Below, piece by piece: positions 11,902-12,069 of a DNA stretch of 12,069 nt. Location of the stretch: NCBI GenBank assembly GCA_035319765.1, contig DATHCB010000032.1, positions 1-12,069 on the forward strand, in the 5' to 3' direction. The notes under the pieces are model-generated. The model had not been told where the DNA came from. It did no database searches and was given only the letters and a program-made list of their open reading frames with translations. Made by a program: the position numbers and the translations under genes. The stretch's first letter is position 1. The number at the start of each line of letters is the position of its first letter. The DNA is from DATHCB01 sp035319765 (GTDB taxonomy: Archaea > Thermoproteota > Bathyarchaeia > Bathyarchaeales > SOJC01).

Positions 11902-12069
11902 TTATTAACCTTCCCTCCGAGTCGCGCGCATAGGGGCGCTTTCCGTTAAGCTTCTTGGTTATAGTGGCGTTTTCAGGCGCGTTAGTCCTGCTTTCAACGG
12001 CGGCAGGTACCCAGCCCTTTATGATTTGACAATCCACCAATCAGGATGTAGACTATTAATATCCAAACC
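11902..12069. other. Unassigned right edge
   Basis: No gene, RNA or repeat is supported. A CGCGCGC tract sits at 11923-11929. One plus frame gives a short hydrophobic run (LSFLVIVAFSGALVLLSTAA) ending at a TGA, with an in-frame stop just upstream and no start. Another minus frame is open for about 53 codons. Neither has family resemblance. Confidence 0.4.

Noticed and set aside
11935..12027. A hydrophobic plus-strand run resembling a membrane helix (LSFLVIVAFSGALVLLSTAA)
   Set aside because: There is an in-frame TAG immediately upstream, no start codon and a stop soon after; it is too short to support.
11879..12037. A minus-strand frame of about 53 codons starting at GTG 12037
   Set aside because: The translation is plausible in composition, but there is no motif, no ribosome site and no homology I recognise; it overlaps the methyltransferase relic.
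1..12069. Insertion sequence, integrase or attachment site explaining the broken genes
   Set aside because: No transposase motif, terminal inverted repeat pair or tRNA gene could be found; the decay looks recombinational.

Overview
The window looks like an archaeal chromosome segment devoted to surface or S-layer polysaccharide and glycan synthesis. The archaeal reading is an inference. It rests on GAGGTGA-type ribosome sites, AT-rich TATA-like boxes ahead of transcription units, TTG and GTG starts, ATGA/TTGA gene overlaps, and a small transaldolase of the MipB/TalC type. The style would suit a mesophilic TACK-group archaeon such as a Bathyarchaeia member, but no marker gene settles this.

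Left part (1-4670) is accessory and partly decayed. It opens with the 3' end of an NAD-dependent sugar epimerase. A family 2 glycosyltransferase follows on the minus strand, the only convincing minus-strand gene. Next comes a run of short GT-A paralogues on the plus strand. Two are intact (2990-3712 and 3713-4402). One is truncated with a damaged DGD motif (2020-2367). At least three more survive as fragments: 396-588, 1842-1901 and 4398-4466. Between them lie a stop-riddled coiled-coil membrane protein gene (2680-2985) and a repeated leader carrying a 27-codon reading frame.

Central part (4671-9480) is a compact operon encoding a complete nucleotide-heptose pathway. Its genes are an HddA-type heptose-7-phosphate kinase, a GmhA-type sedoheptulose-7-phosphate isomerase, an unknown 47-residue protein, a GmhB-type zinc HAD phosphatase, a divergent transaldolase, an HddC-type sugar-nucleotidyltransferase, and an extended SDR epimerase/dehydratase. 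The transaldolase is the attractive piece. Many archaea lack the classical pentose phosphate pathway, so it could supply sedoheptulose 7-phosphate locally. Inferred flow: sedoheptulose 7-P > heptose 7-P > heptose 1,7-bisphosphate > heptose 1-P > NDP-heptose > modified NDP-sugar for the neighbouring glycosyltransferases.

Right part (9481-12069) has a roughly 310-base leader with a TATA-like box and short repeats. A two-gene unit follows (classical SDR plus Gfo/Idh/MocA oxidoreductase), probably for further sugar modification. The C-terminal remnant of a SAM-dependent methyltransferase comes next, then about 170 bases with nothing recognisable.
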